Below, one piece after another: positions 5,401 through 8,229 of a stretch of 8,229 nt of DNA. Origin of the DNA: Prevotella sp. (lineage in GTDB: Bacteria > Bacteroidota > Bacteroidia > Bacteroidales > Bacteroidaceae); assembly GCA_022732315.1 (NCBI GenBank), contig JAIJUV010000106.1:1-8229 (forward strand). Direction: 5' to 3'. How positions within the stretch are numbered: position 1 is the stretch's first letter; the number at the start of each line of letters is the position of its first letter. The notes beneath the pieces are model-generated. The model saw only the letters and a program-made list of their open reading frames with translations, was not told where the DNA came from and did no database searches. The translations under genes were made by a program, and so were the position numbers.

Positions 5401-6246
5401 ATGAAAATCAAGAGTTTATTTATCATTGCCTGTGCAATGATGTTTACATTGTCCTTGTCAGCACAGACAAGAAAAGGTACTACAACCAAGAGACCAACTA
5501 CTGCGTCAAAAAGACCTGCACAACAAACAGCTTCTAAGCCGATATTGGTGGACTTAGGTTTGCCAAGCGGTACAAAATGGGCTGATAGAAATATTGGTGC
5601 AACAAGCGTTACTTCTGTTGGTGGCTATTATTCGTATGGTGAAACTGCAACCAAACAGATTTATACGTCAGATACATACACATTCAAGTCTGACATTACA
5701 AATATTGCAGGAACAGAGTATGATGTTGCAACAAAAAAGTATGGCAAGGGATGGAGCATTCCTACCGCCGAACAGTGGAAAGAACTGTTTGAGAGCTGTA
5801 CCCTTGACTATATGGTAATCAACAAACTATATGTTGCGAAATTTACAGGACCAAATGGCAAATCCATTTACCTTTACTTCCCGCCTAATGATATATATGC
5901 TAGGGTTGGTAACATGGAATTATCTAAAAAAGTTTCGGCTGGCCTTTTGTCATTTATAACGGAAAATGAGACTTTCGTTAATTTGTCACAACTTGCACAA
6001 TATAATGGAATAACCGTAAAAGCGACGGAGGCTATATATAGAACTGCCAACAAGGAATCCCTAGCTCAGATATTAGCAATAATATCCGTTGAAAAAAACG
6101 GGAAGGTTAATCCGTCCCTAAAAAAAGCAACCGTTCAGAATAGTGATCAAGCGATCTATGGCGTTCTAGTGCGTCCAGTTTTTAATAGTCCGAAAACAGA
6201 AAGTACTGAGAATACAGAACAAGATGAAATAGAGCTACCAGAATAA
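5401..6246 (+). CDS. Secreted FISUMP-like protein
   Basis: This is a 281-aa exported protein. A type I signal peptide (1 to about 21, ending LSLSA-Q) is followed by a basic Thr/Lys/Pro/Ala linker (about 22-46) with a repeated KRP. The domain starts VDLGLPSGTKWADRNIGA (50-67), followed by YYSYGET (76-82) and WSIPTAEQW (118-126), and ends VLVRPVF. This is the pattern of the Fibrobacter succinogenes major paralogous (FISUMP) domain, common in secreted Bacteroidota proteins and thought to have a C-type-lectin-like or FGE-like fold. The ligand is unknown. The Asn/Ser-rich central segment (about 140-240) departs from short family members. A 63-bp gap after the DUF2752 gene has no TAnnTTTG match, so it probably belongs to the same transcript. 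The next gene starts 7 bp after its stop. Confidence 0.82.
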   Translation: MKIKSLFIIACAMMFTLSLSAQTRKGTTTKRPTTASKRPAQQTASKPILVDLGLPSGTKWADRNIGATSVTSVGGYYSYGETATKQIYTSDTYTFKSDITNIAGTEYDVATKKYGKGWSIPTAEQWKELFESCTLDYMVINKLYVAKFTGPNGKSIYLYFPPNDIYARVGNMELSKKVSAGLLSFITENETFVNLSQLAQYNGITVKATEAIYRTANKESLAQILAIISVEKNGKVNPSLKKATVQNSDQAIYGVLVRPVFNSPKTESTENTEQDEIELPE

Positions 6247-6253
6247 AAACAAT

Positions 6254-7777
6254 ATGAAAAGAATACATTATAATATCCTAATAATCTGTTTTGCGCTTTT
6301 TAGTTGTATGACTATAAAAGCGCAGAACGCTTCTTCTGTCAAGTCTGCCAAGACTGCTGAGCTCAATGCTTTGCTGAAAACAAAGAAATGGTCAATCTCT
6401 GATATAGCGAGATTTATTCCATATGACATCTCTATGGTTGACGCTTCTTTCAATACATGGCTTAAGAGCAAAGAAATTGTTTTTTATAAAGAAGTCAACG
6501 GCCAGAAGAAATTGGTTCTTCCTGAAGAAGTAGACAATGATCTGAAGGCAGACTATAAAGACAAACTTGGAGTGGAGCCCCCTGCCAACTACTTCTCTGC
6601 ATGGAAGAGTTTTTTTGCAAAGCGCTGTTATGCTCACGGTACTGCAGAATATGTTTTGGCTAAATATCAAAACAAGGAGATAACTCTAAAGGAATGTATA
6701 GATAAGCTGAAGAATGCAGAAGACCTAAAGAGTTATGTGTCCTATATGAAAAGTTTTGTCTTCTATGCTATGCAGCAAGAGCCTACTGCATGGGATGATC
6801 TTAATGGAGCATTGAAGGAAGTTATTGCTAAAAATAAGAAGACTGGTACTTGTCTTGCTTTTATGCTTTGCAGAACCAATAGTAATCCTAAGCAATGGGT
6901 GGCTATTATCAAACAAGTTCCCAAACCTTCTAAATTCTATAATGGTAGTGGCGATGATTCGTTTAGAGAAGATGCCACCATTATGACCTCTGCATTGGAT
7001 AAAATTGAGCCTATAAATTACAAGGATGAATATGGAGGTTGCCTCTCTGGTATAAATCTTTATTTAGACGGAAGAGTTATTATGCGCCGTACTAATGCAA
7101 ATATACCTATAGCCACTCTTTATTCTGTACAAGAAGAGACAGATTGTCTATCTGCATACAAAGATCAGGGGTATACGTTCCTATATAATCCAAATGGAGA
7201 TAATCTATATGGATTCTTACAGGAAAAAGGAGGATGCTATCTGAAGTTAAAACCAGTAAAACCTACGTTATGGAGTGCAAATACAAAACGTTTGGCTAGT
7301 GAGCAGTTCGAATTAGTGGCAGGATATAAACTCAATAGCACAGGAGATGTTATTGGAGACTCGTATATAGGAATGTCAAAGCAGCAATTGGCTGAAGAAC
7401 TCAAAAAGCCTCTCATGGGTTATGAAGATATAGTCAGTCTTGGTGCTCAGGCTTCTGAGTATAAGAGACAAGAAGAGATAAACAAGGCTGACAATGAGTA
7501 TATGTATAAGGAGGTAACTCAACTCAGAAAGAAATATGGAGACAGACCTGTTGATGCGATGATTAAAATAGAGCCTTATGTTGGAATGCCAGAAGGAATC
7601 TTGAATGATTATATTGGTACAATAAAAGGTATCAAAGTAAAATTGTTTGAAAGAGTGTATCATTTAGTATGGAACAAATACCAGCTCTGTGGATTGTTAC
7701 GCAGCTTGGGTAACAATATTACTGTTTGGTGTCTCAACGGAGTGGTTGAACATGTTTATCACGACGGAAGATTATAA
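6254..7777 (+). CDS. Secreted protein of unknown family, 507 aa
   Basis: I do not recognise this family. The N-terminus is an export signal, MKRIHYNILIICFALFSC then MTIKAQNA. Cleavage after the Ala of KAQ (type I) is the simplest reading. LFSC also resembles a lipobox but has Phe where a small residue is normal. The mature part begins with a Lys-rich helical region (about 30-200, Trp- and Tyr-rich). A beta-rich middle (about 260-340) has repeated Gly-Gly-Cys (YGGCLSG, KGGCYLK). The C-terminus (about 445-507: YVGMPEGILNDYIG ... NITVWCLNGVVEHV) faintly resembles a BamE/SmpA-like alpha-beta unit, where a G-M-x-x-x motif and a final W-F-x-x-G-x-V strand recur. This is a weak resemblance. It is the last gene before the strong terminator and 7 bp after the FISUMP gene, so it is probably co-expressed with it and acts in the periplasm or on the surface. 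Confidence 0.75.
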   Translation: MKRIHYNILIICFALFSCMTIKAQNASSVKSAKTAELNALLKTKKWSISDIARFIPYDISMVDASFNTWLKSKEIVFYKEVNGQKKLVLPEEVDNDLKADYKDKLGVEPPANYFSAWKSFFAKRCYAHGTAEYVLAKYQNKEITLKECIDKLKNAEDLKSYVSYMKSFVFYAMQQEPTAWDDLNGALKEVIAKNKKTGTCLAFMLCRTNSNPKQWVAIIKQVPKPSKFYNGSGDDSFREDATIMTSALDKIEPINYKDEYGGCLSGINLYLDGRVIMRRTNANIPIATLYSVQEETDCLSAYKDQGYTFLYNPNGDNLYGFLQEKGGCYLKLKPVKPTLWSANTKRLASEQFELVAGYKLNSTGDVIGDSYIGMSKQQLAEELKKPLMGYEDIVSLGAQASEYKRQEEINKADNEYMYKEVTQLRKKYGDRPVDAMIKIEPYVGMPEGILNDYIGTIKGIKVKLFERVYHLVWNKYQLCGLLRSLGNNITVWCLNGVVEHVYHDGRL

Positions 7778-7866
7778 GTTCAGAGACCTGTTGCAAAATA
7801 AAATGGCAAAGGATATAGCTTATAACAGTTCATAGCTATATAGGAAATACACATCATTCAATAATC

Positions 7867-7905
7867 AAGCGCCAATACTTTTTTCAAAATATTGGCGCTT
7901 TTTTT
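7867..7905 (+). terminator. Strong intrinsic terminator closing the six-gene run
   Basis: AAGCGCCAATA (7867-7877) and TATTGGCGCTT (7889-7899) form an 11-bp GC-containing stem. The loop can pair further (TTTT with AAAA), and a run of T's follows to 7905. It lies about 90 bp after the stop of the 507-aa protein gene. A weaker AT-rich hairpin, ATATAGCT/AGCTATAT, sits at 7813-7841 in the same gap. Confidence 0.88.
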
Positions 7906-7962
7906 GAAATTTTCCCTTCATATTACTATATTATAAAGGTATAACCAAAAAGAAAGAATAAG

Positions 7963-8229
7963 ATGGCAAATAAAATGTCTTTATGTATCATCAAATACAC
8001 CTATACTCGATATGTAGGGGTGGATATCGAAAAATATACTCGGGGACTATTCGAGTATGTGAAGGAAGCGTTTGGAGAGTTTCAACCACAAATGTCAGAG
8101 CCTGGAACTATACCTGATATGCCAGACTATCTGGACATCGTGCTCTGCAAAAAGGACGGAAGTATCTTCTACGAAATGGATATCCAAAGACGTGCCATCA
8201 ACATCCCGCTCGACTTTCAGCTGGAAGGA
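7963..8229 (+). CDS. 5' part of an unknown protein gene, truncated by the window end
   Basis: An open frame starts at ATG 7963 and stays open for 89 codons to the last base, with no stop. It begins MANKMSLCIIKYTYTRYV and contains DMPDYLDIVLCKKDGSIFYEMD (in two strand-like blocks). It has no signal peptide or membrane segment. I do not recognise it. A second in-frame ATG at 7975 is an alternative start. The terminator upstream makes it a separate transcription unit, though no exact TAnnTTTG is seen before it. Composition is more GC-rich at its 3' end than in the six-gene run. Confidence 0.6.
   Translation, partial: MANKMSLCIIKYTYTRYVGVDIEKYTRGLFEYVKEAFGEFQPQMSEPGTIPDMPDYLDIVLCKKDGSIFYEMDIQRRAINIPLDFQLEG

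Noticed and set aside
6254..6320. Lipobox LFSC at Cys18 of the 507-aa protein.
   Set aside because: Phe at the -2 position is unusual for signal peptidase II, and a good type I site (KAQ-N) follows. Kept only as an alternative in the feature entry.

Overview
The window looks like a chromosomal piece of a Bacteroidota genome, most likely Prevotellaceae (Prevotella/Segatella-like). Three things point there: the intergenic promoters match the Bacteroidota -7 consensus TAnnTTTG, each followed by CA; Shine-Dalgarno sequences are absent and leaders are A/T-rich; and the protein families are typical of the phylum (FISUMP-like secreted protein, acidic-tailed lipoprotein, TM2 plus DUF2752 membrane proteins, short HTH-like regulators). 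The genus is inference.

Layout. Positions 1-200 hold a structured RNA element (copy A) with its own promoter, then a second promoter for a membrane-anchored Ser/Thr protein kinase (236-1456, +). A small regulator-like gene (1441-1995, -) converges on the kinase with a 16-bp overlap and has a promoter that implies a nearly leaderless mRNA. The 470-bp gap at 1996-2465 holds a second, diverged copy of the RNA element (copy B), enclosed by a 14-bp perfect inverted repeat. Next comes a predicted PD-(D/E)XK nuclease (2466-3359) with a C-terminal region suggestive of modified-DNA recognition, so a candidate modification-dependent restriction enzyme. From 3380 to 7777 six genes run in one direction with short gaps: a lipoprotein, two tandem TM2 proteins, a DUF2752 protein translationally coupled to the second TM2 gene, a secreted FISUMP-like protein and a 507-aa secreted protein of unknown family. 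A strong intrinsic terminator (7867-7905) closes this run. A final CDS begins at 7963 and runs off the window.

How it may work together. The six-gene run looks like an envelope module: two or three exported products plus three small multi-pass inner-membrane proteins. Its function is not known to me. The nuclease gene has no promoter of its own that I can see, so it probably uses those of RNA element B, which would make B a long 5' leader. Copy A instead looks like an independent small RNA followed by the kinase promoter.

The most interesting signal is the pair of RNA elements. They are collinear over about 160 nt and share about 71% identity over 111 ungapped bases. Their helices are kept by different bases, and their differences show no third-codon-position bias.
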